In this document: positions 49,431-58,485 of the stretch, piece by piece
Layout: each line of letters opens with the position of its first letter
Position numbering within the stretch: position 1 is the first letter of the stretch
Source of the DNA: Salinibacterium xinjiangense
Lineage (GTDB): Bacteria; Actinomycetota; Actinomycetes; Actinomycetales; Microbacteriaceae
Direction of reading: 5' to 3'
Length of the DNA: 64,000 bases
Assembly (NCBI RefSeq): GCF_014645015.1
Contig: NZ_BMLC01000002.1
Span: 496,001-560,000, forward strand
The notes under the pieces: model-generated
Databases searched by the model: none
Told to the model about the DNA's origin: nothing
The model's input: only the letters and a program-made list of their open reading frames with translations
Position numbers and translations under genes: made by a program

Positions 49431-49979
49431 ATGTCTACCCAAGATGAACTGCGCGTCATCGCGCTCGCGGAATTCACCTCTGCGGGCTACTCGGCGACCT
49501 CGCTCCAGCGCATCGCTGAGCTTGCCGGAGTCTCGAAATCGAGCGTGCTGTACCACTTCACATCCAAGGAGCAATTGCTCGAGGCCGCGATCAGCCCCGC
49601 GATCGACCAGATGGAGACCGTGCTCGCGCCGTTGGAGACCATCGGGAGCCTCGGAGACCGCCAGCGGTTCCTCGAGGATTTCGTCGATTTCCTGCTGATG
49701 TACCGGCTCGAGGTCAACATGTTCATCAACCAGGGGCCCTCCCTGGTCGATGTCCCTGTGATCGAGCGCGGGAGCGCCTTGGTGGTTCGGCTCGCGCAAT
49801 TCTTCTCCCAGAATTCGCAATCCGTCGAAGAGAACATGCGCTTCGGTATTGCCCTCGGTGGGGCTGCGTACATGTTGTGCACCGCATCCACCTATGGCCT
49901 CGAATTTCCCGCCGATGAGACCAGGGCTGCTCTCATCTCCATCATGAGCGAACTGCTCGCACCGATCAGCACCCGCTGA
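49431..49979 (+). CDS. TetR-family transcriptional repressor
   Basis: 182 residues from ATG at 49431 (an upstream start would put codons through the palindrome). The HTH is ALAEFTSAGYSATSLQRIAELAGVSKSSVLYHFTSKEQLLEAAI (about 11-55). The C-terminal ligand domain is all helix. Operon order TetR, MMPL transporter, YhgE/Pip suggests that it senses a substrate of the exporter. No specific ligand is predictable. Confidence 0.9.
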   Translation: MSTQDELRVIALAEFTSAGYSATSLQRIAELAGVSKSSVLYHFTSKEQLLEAAISPAIDQMETVLAPLETIGSLGDRQRFLEDFVDFLLMYRLEVNMFINQGPSLVDVPVIERGSALVVRLAQFFSQNSQSVEENMRFGIALGGAAYMLCTASTYGLEFPADETRAALISIMSELLAPISTR

Positions 49980-50022
49980 TCCTCACCCGATAGTCACTCT
50001 CGAAACCACCCTGGGGTCACCA

Positions 50023-52950
50023 ATGGCAACTCTCCTCTACCGGCTCGGCCGCTTCGCGTACCGGCGTCCCTGGCGCATTCTCGGGGTGTGGCTGTTGCTC
50101 ATCGTCGGAGTGCTGGGCGGTGGCATCGCCCTCGGCGGCCAGACGCAGGAATCCTTCGTCATTCCCGGCACCGAATCGCAGGATGCGCTCGACCGCCTCG
50201 AAGCCGTGTTCCCCTCCGTCGCCGGGGCTAGCGCGACAGCCGTCGTCGTGGCCCCGGCCGGGGCATCCATCGACGATGAAAAGGCTGGCATCGAGAACCT
50301 CGTCACCACCATCGGAAACGTCGAAGGAGTCGACTCCGCCCTCAGCCCGTTCAGCGAATACGCAGGAGACGCCATCAGCAATGACGGCAACATGGCGATC
50401 ATCAGGGTGCAACTGGTCGGCTCCTCAGCCGAGGTCTCAGAGCAGACGATTGCCGACCTCAAAGCGACCGCCGGTGTTGCCCAGGGTGATGGGCTCAGGG
50501 TCGAATTCGGCGGCCAGGTCTTCCAGGACAACACGGTCGGCATCACCGTCACCGAGGTGTTCGGCGTGCTCTTTGCCGGGGTCGTGCTGTTCATCACCTT
50601 CGGTTCGCTGCTCGCAGCAGGAATGCCCCTGATCAGCGCCCTCATCGGCGTCGGGATCGTCATGGGCGCGATCATCTCGCTCTCGGCGTTCACGACAGTG
50701 TCGAGCTCGGCTCCACTGTTGGCGCTCATGATCGGCCTCGCGGTCGGGATCGACTACGCGCTCTTCATCCTGTCCCGGCATCGAACCCAGCTGGCCAGGG
50801 GCGAAGACCCCGAGGAGTCGGCGGCGATGTCCGTCGGTACTGCGGGCAGTGCCGTGGTCTTCGCAGGGATTACCGTCATCATCGCACTGCTCGGGTTGCT
50901 TGTCGTCGGCATCCCGTTCCTCAGCGTCATGGGGGTGGGCGCCGCCGTCGCGGTGCTCATTGCGATCGGGGTAGCCACCACCCTGCTGCCAGCGTTCCTG
51001 GGGCTTGCTAAGGGCCGCCTCGCGCCGAAGACCGGCTCCCGGTCGTGGAAGCGCGCCAATGCAGAGCCCGGCCAGCAGAAGACCATGGGCATGCGCTGGG
51101 TCAAGGGTGTGATGAAGCATCCGATCCTCGCCACCATCGCGGTGATCGGCATTCTCGGAACGCTCGCCATCCCCGCGTTGAGCCTCGACCTGAACCTGCC
51201 GGATGGCGGGTCAGAGCCCGCGGGCTCCACCCAGCGCGAGGCGTACGATCTCGTAAGCGACGGCTTCGGCGCCGGCTACAACGGACCGCTCATCGTCGCT
51301 GTCGACATCACCCAGACCACGGACATCCTGGGCGATCTCGGCTCGATTGCTGATGACCTGCGGACCCTGCCGGATGTCGCGTTCGTCTCGCAGGGCATCC
51401 CGGATGAGGGCCTCGACACCGCGATCCTGCAGGTGACCCCCTCCAGCGCCCCCGACGCGGTCGAGACCAAGGAACTCGTCGAGGCGATCAGGGAACTCGG
51501 CCCGATCATCGAATCGCAGTACGACACCCCGATCTTCGTGACCGGTGCCACCGCCATCGGCATCGACATCTCGAACCGACTGACAAACGCTCTCGTGCCA
51601 TTCGGACTCATCGTGGTCGGGCTGTCGATCATCCTGCTCATCGCCGTATTCAGGTCGGTGCTCGTGCCGATCAAGGCGGCCCTCGGGTTCCTGCTCTCCG
51701 TCGTCGCGTCGTTTGGAATCGTGGTCGCCATCTTCCAGTGGGGCTGGTTCTCCGAACTGCTGCACGTCGAGAACCCCGGCCCGATCCTGAGCTTCATGCC
51801 GATCATCCTGATGGCCGTACTGTTCGGCCTGGCCATGGACTACGAGGTGTTCCTCGTCTCAGGGATGAGGGAGGAGTACGTCAAGACGGGCGACGCAAGA
51901 CACTCGGTCAGTACCGGGTTCGCCAACGGTGCCCGGGTCGTCACGGCCGCGGCCCTCATCATGTTCTTCGTGTTCTTCGCCTTCGTGCCCGAAGGCAGCG
52001 GGACCATCAAGGGCATCGCCCTGGGCCTCGCGGTCGGCATCGCGCTCGACGCGTTCCTGGTACGTATGACGCTCGTGCCCGCGCTCATGACCCTCTTCGG
52101 CAATGCTGCATGGTGGATGCCCCGCTGGCTCGGTCGCGTACTGCCGATGCTCGACATCGAGGGTGAGCAGTTGCGCGAACACAAGCACTCCCTCGATTGG
52201 GCTGCACGAACCACGGCGGTGCTGAGTGCTGACAACCTCGTCGTCGGTTCAGCGGACGACAGCGTCGGACCCTTCACGATCTCGGTGGCCGAAGGTTCCG
52301 TGGTGACCGCCAGCGGTGACGCCATGGATCGTCGACGGCTGGCCGCGACCCTGGCCGGGAGGCTCGAGCCACTGTCGGGACAGGCACAGGTGGGCGGGCA
52401 TCCACTTCCGTCGGAAGCTGCAGCGGTGCGCGCGATCGTGGCGCTGGCCGACATCGGCGGAAGCCAGAGTTCCGAGTCGGGTGTCACGGTCGGGGAGCTC
52501 CTCGACGAACGTCTGGAACTGACCCAGCCCTGGTACCGCATGTTCACGATCACCAGGCAGTCACAGCGCTGGCTCGACAGGATGAATGCCGTGCTGGGCG
52601 AGGGTCGCAGGGAAGTCCAGCGGGACAGCACGCTGGTCGGCCTGCCGCAGCTCGAGCGCGCTGTCGCACTCGCGACTGTGGCCATCGCCGAGCGACCGAC
52701 GGTGGTCATGCTCGACCAGCTCGACGCGTTTGCCGACCCCCGCGATGAAGCCGCGTTCGTCGCTGCCGTGTGTTCCCTGGCGAGCGCGACGACAGTGATC
52801 GTCATCGGCACACCACCGGCCTCGCGACTCGGTCGCACCGCATCGTTCGCGAACGCGACGGGCGGCAGGAAGCACGTCGACATCGATCTCTCGGAGCCAC
52901 TCGACCTCCCTGAATCCCGCCACCTCAGCACGGAAGGAGTCGTCCGATGA
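50023..52950 (+). CDS. MMPL transporter fused to a degenerate ABC-ATPase-like domain
   Basis: 975 residues. Residues 1-720 are an MMPL/RND-type transporter in two halves: TM1 near 18-38, with LMIGLAVGIDYALFILSRHR and the second copy LMAVLFGLAMDYEVFLVSGMREEY carrying the proton-relay GxxxDY motifs. Residues about 735-975 resemble an ABC ATPase: ASGDAMDRRRLAATLAGRLEPLSGQAQVGGHPL (about 767-799) takes the place of the P-loop and downstream region, and LPQLERAVALATVAIAERPTVVMLDQLDAF (about 875-903) that of the signature and Walker B. The P-loop GK[ST] is lost, and the catalytic Glu after Walker B is Gln (LDQ). So the domain is probably a non-hydrolysing relic or regulator. The family's usual length is 700-750. 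Confidence 0.85.
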   Translation: MATLLYRLGRFAYRRPWRILGVWLLLIVGVLGGGIALGGQTQESFVIPGTESQDALDRLEAVFPSVAGASATAVVVAPAGASIDDEKAGIENLVTTIGNVEGVDSALSPFSEYAGDAISNDGNMAIIRVQLVGSSAEVSEQTIADLKATAGVAQGDGLRVEFGGQVFQDNTVGITVTEVFGVLFAGVVLFITFGSLLAAGMPLISALIGVGIVMGAIISLSAFTTVSSSAPLLALMIGLAVGIDYALFILSRHRTQLARGEDPEESAAMSVGTAGSAVVFAGITVIIALLGLLVVGIPFLSVMGVGAAVAVLIAIGVATTLLPAFLGLAKGRLAPKTGSRSWKRANAEPGQQKTMGMRWVKGVMKHPILATIAVIGILGTLAIPALSLDLNLPDGGSEPAGSTQREAYDLVSDGFGAGYNGPLIVAVDITQTTDILGDLGSIADDLRTLPDVAFVSQGIPDEGLDTAILQVTPSSAPDAVETKELVEAIRELGPIIESQYDTPIFVTGATAIGIDISNRLTNALVPFGLIVVGLSIILLIAVFRSVLVPIKAALGFLLSVVASFGIVVAIFQWGWFSELLHVENPGPILSFMPIILMAVLFGLAMDYEVFLVSGMREEYVKTGDARHSVSTGFANGARVVTAAALIMFFVFFAFVPEGSGTIKGIALGLAVGIALDAFLVRMTLVPALMTLFGNAAWWMPRWLGRVLPMLDIEGEQLREHKHSLDWAARTTAVLSADNLVVGSADDSVGPFTISVAEGSVVTASGDAMDRRRLAATLAGRLEPLSGQAQVGGHPLPSEAAAVRAIVALADIGGSQSSESGVTVGELLDERLELTQPWYRMFTITRQSQRWLDRMNAVLGEGRREVQRDSTLVGLPQLERAVALATVAIAERPTVVMLDQLDAFADPRDEAAFVAAVCSLASATTVIVIGTPPASRLGRTASFANATGGRKHVDIDLSEPLDLPESRHLSTEGVVR

Positions 52951-54650
52951 CGACCACTACTCGAGCGTGGCGCCGCGTCGGCCTCGCCGCCGTTGTCCTG
53001 ATCCCCCTCGCCTTCACCGGACTGTTCGTCGGGGCGCTCGGCCAGGGGGAGAAGTCGCTCGACAGCATCCCGGTGGCCATCGTGAACGATGACACCCTGC
53101 AGAACACCACGGCACCCGATGGCACAGAGACACCGGTGTTCGCCGGTCGACTCCTGGTCACCGAACTCACCGGCGCCGATGGTTTCGACTGGACGATTAC
53201 CAATGCTGAGGATGCCGCGGCAGCTCTCGACGCGGGCGAGGTGTATGCCGTGCTCACTGTGCCGTCCAACTTCTCGACGTCGATCCTGTCGCTCTCCAGT
53301 GCCACACCGCAGCAGGCGGACATCTCGATCCGCACCGACGACTCCCACAGCTACCTGACCGGATCGGTTGCGCAGGTCGTGGGCCAGACGATGACAGACA
53401 CGTTCGGCAAGACCATCACCGCCCAGTACATCGGCGGCATCTACGCGAGTCTGGGTGACCTTGGAACCTCGCTCGGAACCGCGGCCGAGGGCGCCACCCA
53501 GCTATCGATGGGCGCGACGTCCCTCTCCAGTGGGCTCGGCGAATACACCGCAGGAGTCGGGTCGCTGGCCGGTGGCCTGGACGATCTCCGGGATGGTGCA
53601 TACGGGCTCATCGATCTCACCGACGGTATCGCGAGCTACACGGGAGGGGTGTCCCAGCTCTCGGGCGCATTGTCGCAGCTCACCCCGGCCATCGAGGCCA
53701 ACCCGACCGTCGACCCCGCCATCTCGGGCGGGCTGCGGGCGATCGCCGACAAGCTCGCTGGAGCCGCGGCCGGCGGCTCGACACTGAGTTCCCAGGCGAC
53801 CTCGGGCATCGAGGGTGTGCAATACGGCATCTCCCAGAGCGCAGACGGGGCCGCACAGTTGAGTGCAGGCGGGCCCGCGCTGGTGAGCGGGGCGACTGGA
53901 CTCGCCACCGGTGCCACAGACCTCGCCACGGGGCTGCAGTCCGGTGCCGATGCTGTGCCTGCCGCTGACCCTGGCACCGCGGCATCCATGGCCGAAATTG
54001 TGGCCGACCCCGTTACCCTCTCGGTATCGACCGCCAACCCGGTGTCGAACCTCAGCCAGGTGGTGGCGACGTTCTTCATTCCGCTGGGCCTGTGGGTCGG
54101 AGCTCTCGCGGTGTTCCTGGTGATGCGCCCGGTCACAACCCGAGCTCTCGCGTCGACCGCTCGCAGTGGCCGCCTCGTCTCAGCAACGCTCGGTCGAGCC
54201 GCCATCGTCACCGCGGCGCAGGCTGTGCTTCTCGTCGGCCTGCTGCACGGTGCACTCGGGGTTGGCTGGAGCCTACTTCCGGCGACACTCGGATTCTCGC
54301 TGCTCATCGCCCTCGCTTTCACCGCGTTCCACTACCTGCTGACGACGGCATTCGGTCGCGGAGGGCTTGTGATCTCGCTGTTCCTGCTGGCCCTGCAGCT
54401 GACCTCGACGGGCGGAATCTACCCGATCCAGGCCCTGGCAGCGCCGTACCAGGCGGTCAGTCCGTTGCTGCCCCTCACCTATGCCGTGAGCGGCATACAG
54501 GGCATCGTCGCGGGTGGGAGCGCAGTGACGGTGGTCTCCGCTGCCGTGATCCTGTTCATATTCGGCGCGGCAAGCACACTGCTGGCGGTGGTCGCCATGC
54601 GGCGTTCCCGTCGGGCCAGAGCGCTCGGGTTGACACCGGTCACCGCCTGA
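52947..54650 (+). CDS. YhgE/Pip-domain membrane protein
   Basis: 567 residues, 4-base overlap (ATGA) with the MMPL gene. One N-terminal helix (about 12-32), then a large extracytoplasmic region containing Pip-type repeats of Gly/Ser/Thr-rich heptads (GATSLSSGLGEYTAGVGSLAGGLDDL), and five or six C-terminal helices (about 370-555), as in ABC-2-like YhgE/Pip proteins. Such proteins are found beside MMPL transporters and may move lipids or envelope polymers. Its tight coupling to the pseudo-ATPase fusion suggests a functional complex. Confidence 0.87.
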   Translation: MTTTTRAWRRVGLAAVVLIPLAFTGLFVGALGQGEKSLDSIPVAIVNDDTLQNTTAPDGTETPVFAGRLLVTELTGADGFDWTITNAEDAAAALDAGEVYAVLTVPSNFSTSILSLSSATPQQADISIRTDDSHSYLTGSVAQVVGQTMTDTFGKTITAQYIGGIYASLGDLGTSLGTAAEGATQLSMGATSLSSGLGEYTAGVGSLAGGLDDLRDGAYGLIDLTDGIASYTGGVSQLSGALSQLTPAIEANPTVDPAISGGLRAIADKLAGAAAGGSTLSSQATSGIEGVQYGISQSADGAAQLSAGGPALVSGATGLATGATDLATGLQSGADAVPAADPGTAASMAEIVADPVTLSVSTANPVSNLSQVVATFFIPLGLWVGALAVFLVMRPVTTRALASTARSGRLVSATLGRAAIVTAAQAVLLVGLLHGALGVGWSLLPATLGFSLLIALAFTAFHYLLTTAFGRGGLVISLFLLALQLTSTGGIYPIQALAAPYQAVSPLLPLTYAVSGIQGIVAGGSAVTVVSAAVILFIFGAASTLLAVVAMRRSRRARALGLTPVTA

Positions 54651-55105
54651 GAGTGCGACGATAGACACCGCGTTTTCGTTCAACTGGTCTGAACCGAAAT
54701 ATTTTCATTGAAAGGTTCGGCCATGGGCACAGCGCATCTCATGGGGCCTGCCATGGTGGTCATCCGGGCACTGTTGACATGACCTGTGTCGCGTTCGGCA
54801 CCCTGGGCACCCGGCCAGGAGGAATGCTCCCCGTTTGGCGCTGGGCGCTCATCGTGGGGGTTCTTCAGCGGTGGCAGCGTCAGTCCGGACGGTTTTGCTC
54901 TTCCATCGTCCCTACGATGTCAACGGTACATACGTCACTGCCGGGACAGCAATGATTGCATGTCCCGCATATCCCGCATATCCCGCATGTCCCGCAGTGA
55001 CCGTCGCGGCTGTTGTGTGCCGACGTCCCGGGCACGTCTCGGTCTAGAGCGCGCCCGGTTTCGACCTCGCATCCAGCTGCGTATCAGCGGAAACCTGCCG
55101 GCTGC
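54651..55105. other. Gene-free spacer with short tandem repeat
   Basis: The 455 bases hold no convincing gene. A possible hairpin (GAACC ... GGTTC, about 54691-54718) follows the YhgE gene. Open frames here have no ribosome-binding site. The 9-base tandem repeat at 54961-54996 is listed separately. Confidence 0.5.
54961..54996. repeat. 9-bp tandem repeat, four copies
   Basis: TGTCCCGCA, TATCCCGCA, TATCCCGCA and TGTCCCGCA in succession. Read on the plus strand in two of the frames the repeat is open without a stop. It is in non-coding DNA and probably a slippage microsatellite. Confidence 0.75.
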
Positions 55106-55948
55106 TCATCGCCCGAAGAGGTCGTCCAGCCCGGGAAGGGTGAAGCCGGATCCGAGCTCGCTCACCTGGTCACCGAGCCCCGAGACCGTATCGCCGGCGC
55201 TGGTCGCAAGCTCGTCCACGCCCCCGCTGAGGCCCCCAAGATCCACGCCTCCGGCGATGGACTCCAGGTTGATGCCGCTCGCGAGGGACTCGAAGTCGAC
55301 TCCGATATTCGCCGCCTGCTCCAGAAGGGGGCCAGCGACGGAACTGATGATGGCTCCGCCGGCGACCGCGGTGAGAACGCCGCCAGCTGCGAGGCCCGCT
55401 CCCGCTGCGGCTCCACCGATAAGCGCGCCACGACCAGCGCCATGGCCGGCCCCACCGCCAGCGCGCGCCAGGAGGCCCCGAAGGAGCCCGGGGCGGCTTG
55501 CCTCGGTGCGCGCAGCGGTTCGAGCGAGGTCGTCGGCGGTAGAAGTGCGCGGTCGTTCGTGTGCGGGCAGTTCTGCGTGCATCCGCTGCTGGATCTGATC
55601 TCGCTGCGCAGGTGTCAGCCGTTCGAATGCCTCACGGTGCACGAGTTCTACCTGGTGCGGGTCTGCAGTCTGCAGCAGGTAGTCGTACCGGGCGATCGCG
55701 GCCCGATCCGCGTCGCTGACCGGCACGGGGGGCACGGTGCTACGGCCCTGGACCGGCTGGGCGGCGGGGGAGCTGTTGGACGGCTCAGCCTGACGGCCGG
55801 GCTCAGGATTGCGGCCGTCGCCGGTCAGCGCCCCTGCCGCCGTGCGAACGATTGCCCGCCAGTCGGTCTGGCCAGAGTTGCCACCCTGGTTCGACGAGCC
55901 GGACTTGTCGAGTGCCTTCTGTGCGAGGCCGGTCAGCTTCGAGAACAT
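55106..55948 (-). CDS. Hypothetical protein with helical N-terminus and Gly/Ala-rich C-terminus
   Basis: 280 residues from ATG at 55948; AAAGGAG lies upstream, and a TTG two codons earlier is also spaced well. The N-terminal 20 residues (MFSKLTGLAQKALDKSG) may be an amphipathic helix. Residues about 78-130 (IARYDYLLQTADPHQVELVHREAFERLTPAQRDQIQQRM) resemble a helical 'cation-transport-ATPase/hydrogenase-accessory' type region without assignable family. The C-terminal 110 residues are Gly/Ala/Leu-rich (RGALIGGAAAGAGLAAGGVLTAV), hydrophobic enough to touch a membrane. It starts 2 bases after TerC ends, so is co-expressed with it. Function not known. Confidence 0.65.
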   Translation of the reverse strand: MFSKLTGLAQKALDKSGSSNQGGNSGQTDWRAIVRTAAGALTGDGRNPEPGRQAEPSNSSPAAQPVQGRSTVPPVPVSDADRAAIARYDYLLQTADPHQVELVHREAFERLTPAQRDQIQQRMHAELPAHERPRTSTADDLARTAARTEASRPGLLRGLLARAGGGAGHGAGRGALIGGAAAGAGLAAGGVLTAVAGGAIISSVAGPLLEQAANIGVDFESLASGINLESIAGGVDLGGLSGGVDELATSAGDTVSGLGDQVSELGSGFTLPGLDDLFGR

Positions 55949-55950
55949 GC

Positions 55951-56973
55951 TCAATTCGAGTACTCCTTTTTGATGGACGGATCGATGGCGGGAGGCGTGT
56001 CTGCGTCTGGACGGTCTTTGCGAGTCTTCAACAGGCTCGCGACGGTCGCAACGGCAATCGTGGCGCCGATGAACAGCAGGGAGAACGAGATCGGAATCTC
56101 GGGCACCCACAGCAGCGGCTCTCCACCGTTGATGAACGTCAGTTCGTTTACGTGCAACGCGTGGAAGACGAGCTTCACACCGATGAAGGCCAGGATGACC
56201 GCGAGGCCCTGGGACAGGTAGACGAGACGCTGCAGCAGTCCGCCGATGAGGAAGAACAGCTGGCGCAGGCCCATCAGGGCGAAGGCGTTCGCTGTGAACA
56301 CGATGTACGCCTCGTTCGTGAGCCCGTAGATGGCGGGAATGGAGTCGACCGCGAAGATCAGGTCGATGAAACCGATCGCAACGATCGTGAGAAGCATCGG
56401 GGTGACGAACCGCTTGCCGTTCTTCTTCACGGTGAGCCGGTCTCCGTGATACTCGTCGGTCACCGAGAGGTGGCGGCGCACGAACCGCATGAACCGGTTG
56501 TTCGCCGGATCGGTCTCATGGCTCGAGAACGCCTGGCGGTAGGCCAGGAAGAGCAGCAGTGCACCGAACAGGTAGAAGATCCACGACAGATTCTCGATCA
56601 GGGTCGCGCCGATCGCGATGAAGCCACCACGCAGGATCAGCGCGATCACGATGCCGATCATCAGCACCTTCTGCTGGTAGGCCTTCGGCACAGCGAACGC
56701 GCTCATCACCAGCAGGAACACGAAGAGGTTGTCGATCGAGAGTGCCTTCTCGGTGAGGTAGCCGGCGAAGTACTCACCGCCGAACGTCCACCCTGAAACC
56801 ACGCCGATACCGACACCGAACAGCAGGGCGAGACTGATGTAGAACACCGACCAGCGGGCCGATTCGCCAATGGTGGGTTCGTGCGGTTTGCGCACGTGGA
56901 CGAAGAATTCGTACACGAAGAAGAGAATCGTCACCGCGATGGTGAGAATCCAGGTCAGGGGTGTGATCTGCAT
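55951..56973 (-). CDS. TerC/Alx-family metal exporter
   Basis: 340 residues with about nine membrane helices. The family signatures TEKALSIDNLFVFLLVMSAFAVP (about 74-96) and IDLIFAVDSIPAIYGLT (about 203-219) contain the acidic residues that bind metal. Family members, such as Alx of E. coli, export Mn2+ and can rescue manganese stress. A Mn-type riboswitch lies immediately upstream (57008-57130), supporting manganese. TTGGAG precedes ATG. Confidence 0.93.
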   Translation of the reverse strand: MQITPLTWILTIAVTILFFVYEFFVHVRKPHEPTIGESARWSVFYISLALLFGVGIGVVSGWTFGGEYFAGYLTEKALSIDNLFVFLLVMSAFAVPKAYQQKVLMIGIVIALILRGGFIAIGATLIENLSWIFYLFGALLLFLAYRQAFSSHETDPANNRFMRFVRRHLSVTDEYHGDRLTVKKNGKRFVTPMLLTIVAIGFIDLIFAVDSIPAIYGLTNEAYIVFTANAFALMGLRQLFFLIGGLLQRLVYLSQGLAVILAFIGVKLVFHALHVNELTFINGGEPLLWVPEIPISFSLLFIGATIAVATVASLLKTRKDRPDADTPPAIDPSIKKEYSN

Positions 56974-57007
56974 GAAATAACTCCAAGGGAGGGTTGGCGT
57001 GAATGTG

Positions 57008-57130
57008 GCGCCAAGGTCTCCTCCGCCCGAACCGATCGATAGAGATCAGTTCAGAACCGGCGGCCCGGAACGCGACGATGCATTCGTATTGACGGACCGA
57101 CCGCAGTCGGGAGTACTCCCCTTGTTGCCC
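57008..57130 (-). promoter_or_regulatory. yybP-ykoY (manganese) riboswitch candidate
   Basis: On the minus strand the leader of terC begins GGGCAACAAGGGGAGTACTCCC (57130 downward) and ends GGAGGAGACCTTGGCGCC (57008). AAGGGGAGTA and GAGACCTTxGCC are the two conserved asymmetric internal loops of the yybP-ykoY aptamer. GGCAACAAGG and CCTTGGCGCC can pair as helix P1. The spacing of about 90 bases between them is right for the family. Family members bind Mn2+ and often sit before terC/alx genes. It should turn on expression at high Mn2+. Confidence 0.8.
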
Positions 57131-57173
57131 ATCAGTCTACAAGAGATCTGATGGATCGCCAGTTGAGGGGCCG

Positions 57174-58367
57174 CTAGGGGCGGGTCGCACCGAAAATCGC
57201 CGCGATGCGATCCCACCAGGCAGATGACGCGGCGTGGGCGCTGGGTGCCAGCGCGGCAGCTCCGGAGCGGATGACGTCACGATCGGCCCACAATCGCGCG
57301 ACCAGGGCCGCGCCCCTGCCCGCCAGCAGTTCGTCGACGCCCAGCAGGCCGTCCTGGCCGAAGTTGCCGAGCGCTCCGCTCAGTTTGACGCCGGTGTACC
57401 CGTCGACGGGGATCCCGATCGTCGGAACGCCGGCGGGAACGGCGAACACCACGGGATGGTACCGGCTACTGACGACCATGGCGGCTTTCCTCGCCAGGCT
57501 GGCGCCCGTCACCGAATCGACGGGCGGCACGATCCTGGCCGGGCTGGCCATCGCGGCGATCACGGCATCGTGCATGACGGCGTCGCCGCGAGAGGGGCCA
57601 TCCAGCGGTCCGAAATGGGCGAAGAAGACGATCTCGAGGCCAGTCTCTGTCGCAACGGTGTCGAGCAGTGCAGCGAGTGCCACCACGACCTCCGCCCGGG
57701 AGGCATCGCCGACATGGCTGGCAACGCTGACGAGACAGTAGGTCGACGAGGCCGGCACGTCATCGCTGACGAGGAAGCTGGCGTCGTCGATCGTCTGGGT
57801 GAGGTCGGTCAGTCCCAGCCGCCCGCACAGCGCAAACGAACTCGGTTCGCGCAACCCGACCACTTCGGCGCTGCCCAGCAGGTTACGCACAAGGGCGGAG
57901 TCGGCGTCATCCAGCTCGGGCCCGATCGTCTGGCCGCTGACGACGACGGGCTTGTCGAGGGCGACGGCGATGCGACCCAGCGCTGTGCGCTCGAAAATGT
58001 GGTGCGGCCAGAGGGTCGACATGTTGCCGCCTCCGGCGATGGCCAGTCCATCCGAGTCCCGGATTGCCGCGATGACCTCGTGTGCGGGGTCGTCGGCATC
58101 CAGCGTCGACGGGGTAGACACCGCCGCGACGACTCGGGCCAGTCGTTCCTCGCGATCGGCGCGGGAGCCTGGCCACCCGATAGTGCGGATGGCCGAGATG
58201 TTATACCGCTCCGCGCTCTCGGCGGGTGTCGTCGAGATGCCCGTGATATCGGTGATTCCGCGTTCCCGCAATGCGTTGACGGCCGCTTCGAACATCGCTT
58301 CGTCACCGATGTGGATCATTCCGTCGACGACACCGATATCCCCGATGACGACAATTCGCTGTGGCAC
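57174..58367 (-). CDS. Polysaccharide pyruvyl transferase family protein
   Basis: 397 residues from GTG with AAAGGAGAA upstream. N-terminal GxGD-like start IVVIGDIGVVDGMIHIGDEAMFEA, middle GLAIAGGGNMSTLWPHHIFERTALGRIAVALDKPVVVSGQTIGP, and C-terminal SSRYHPVVFAVPAGVPTIGIPVD match the PS_pyruv_trans (CsaB-like) family. CsaB enzymes attach ketal pyruvate from PEP to wall-polymer sugars. It is divergent from the HEAT-GT4 gene (118 bases between), opening a small glycan cluster. Some members of this family are only sugar-binding. Confidence 0.87.
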   Translation of the reverse strand: MPQRIVVIGDIGVVDGMIHIGDEAMFEAAVNALRERGITDITGISTTPAESAERYNISAIRTIGWPGSRADREERLARVVAAVSTPSTLDADDPAHEVIAAIRDSDGLAIAGGGNMSTLWPHHIFERTALGRIAVALDKPVVVSGQTIGPELDDADSALVRNLLGSAEVVGLREPSSFALCGRLGLTDLTQTIDDASFLVSDDVPASSTYCLVSVASHVGDASRAEVVVALAALLDTVATETGLEIVFFAHFGPLDGPSRGDAVMHDAVIAAMASPARIVPPVDSVTGASLARKAAMVVSSRYHPVVFAVPAGVPTIGIPVDGYTGVKLSGALGNFGQDGLLGVDELLAGRGAALVARLWADRDVIRSGAAALAPSAHAASSAWWDRIAAIFGATRP

Positions 58368-58485
58368 CCATTCTCCTTTTGGTCGCGTTTACGTTAGCTC
58401 ATCCTTTCCCCTGTCTCGGACGCATATCATCGAGATGCATTGTCAATTCAGGCCGCACGGCCGACATCCGGGAGGGGAGTGAACC

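Noticed and set aside
54961-54996. CRISPR-like array
   Set aside because: Repeat unit is 9 bases with no spacers. The 17-base and 72-base arrays are also direct tandems without spacers.
54786-55598. Plus-strand open frame of 270 codons
   Set aside because: Runs over the 9-base tandem repeat and then antisense to the gene at 55106; Ser/Arg/Pro-rich with no start signal.
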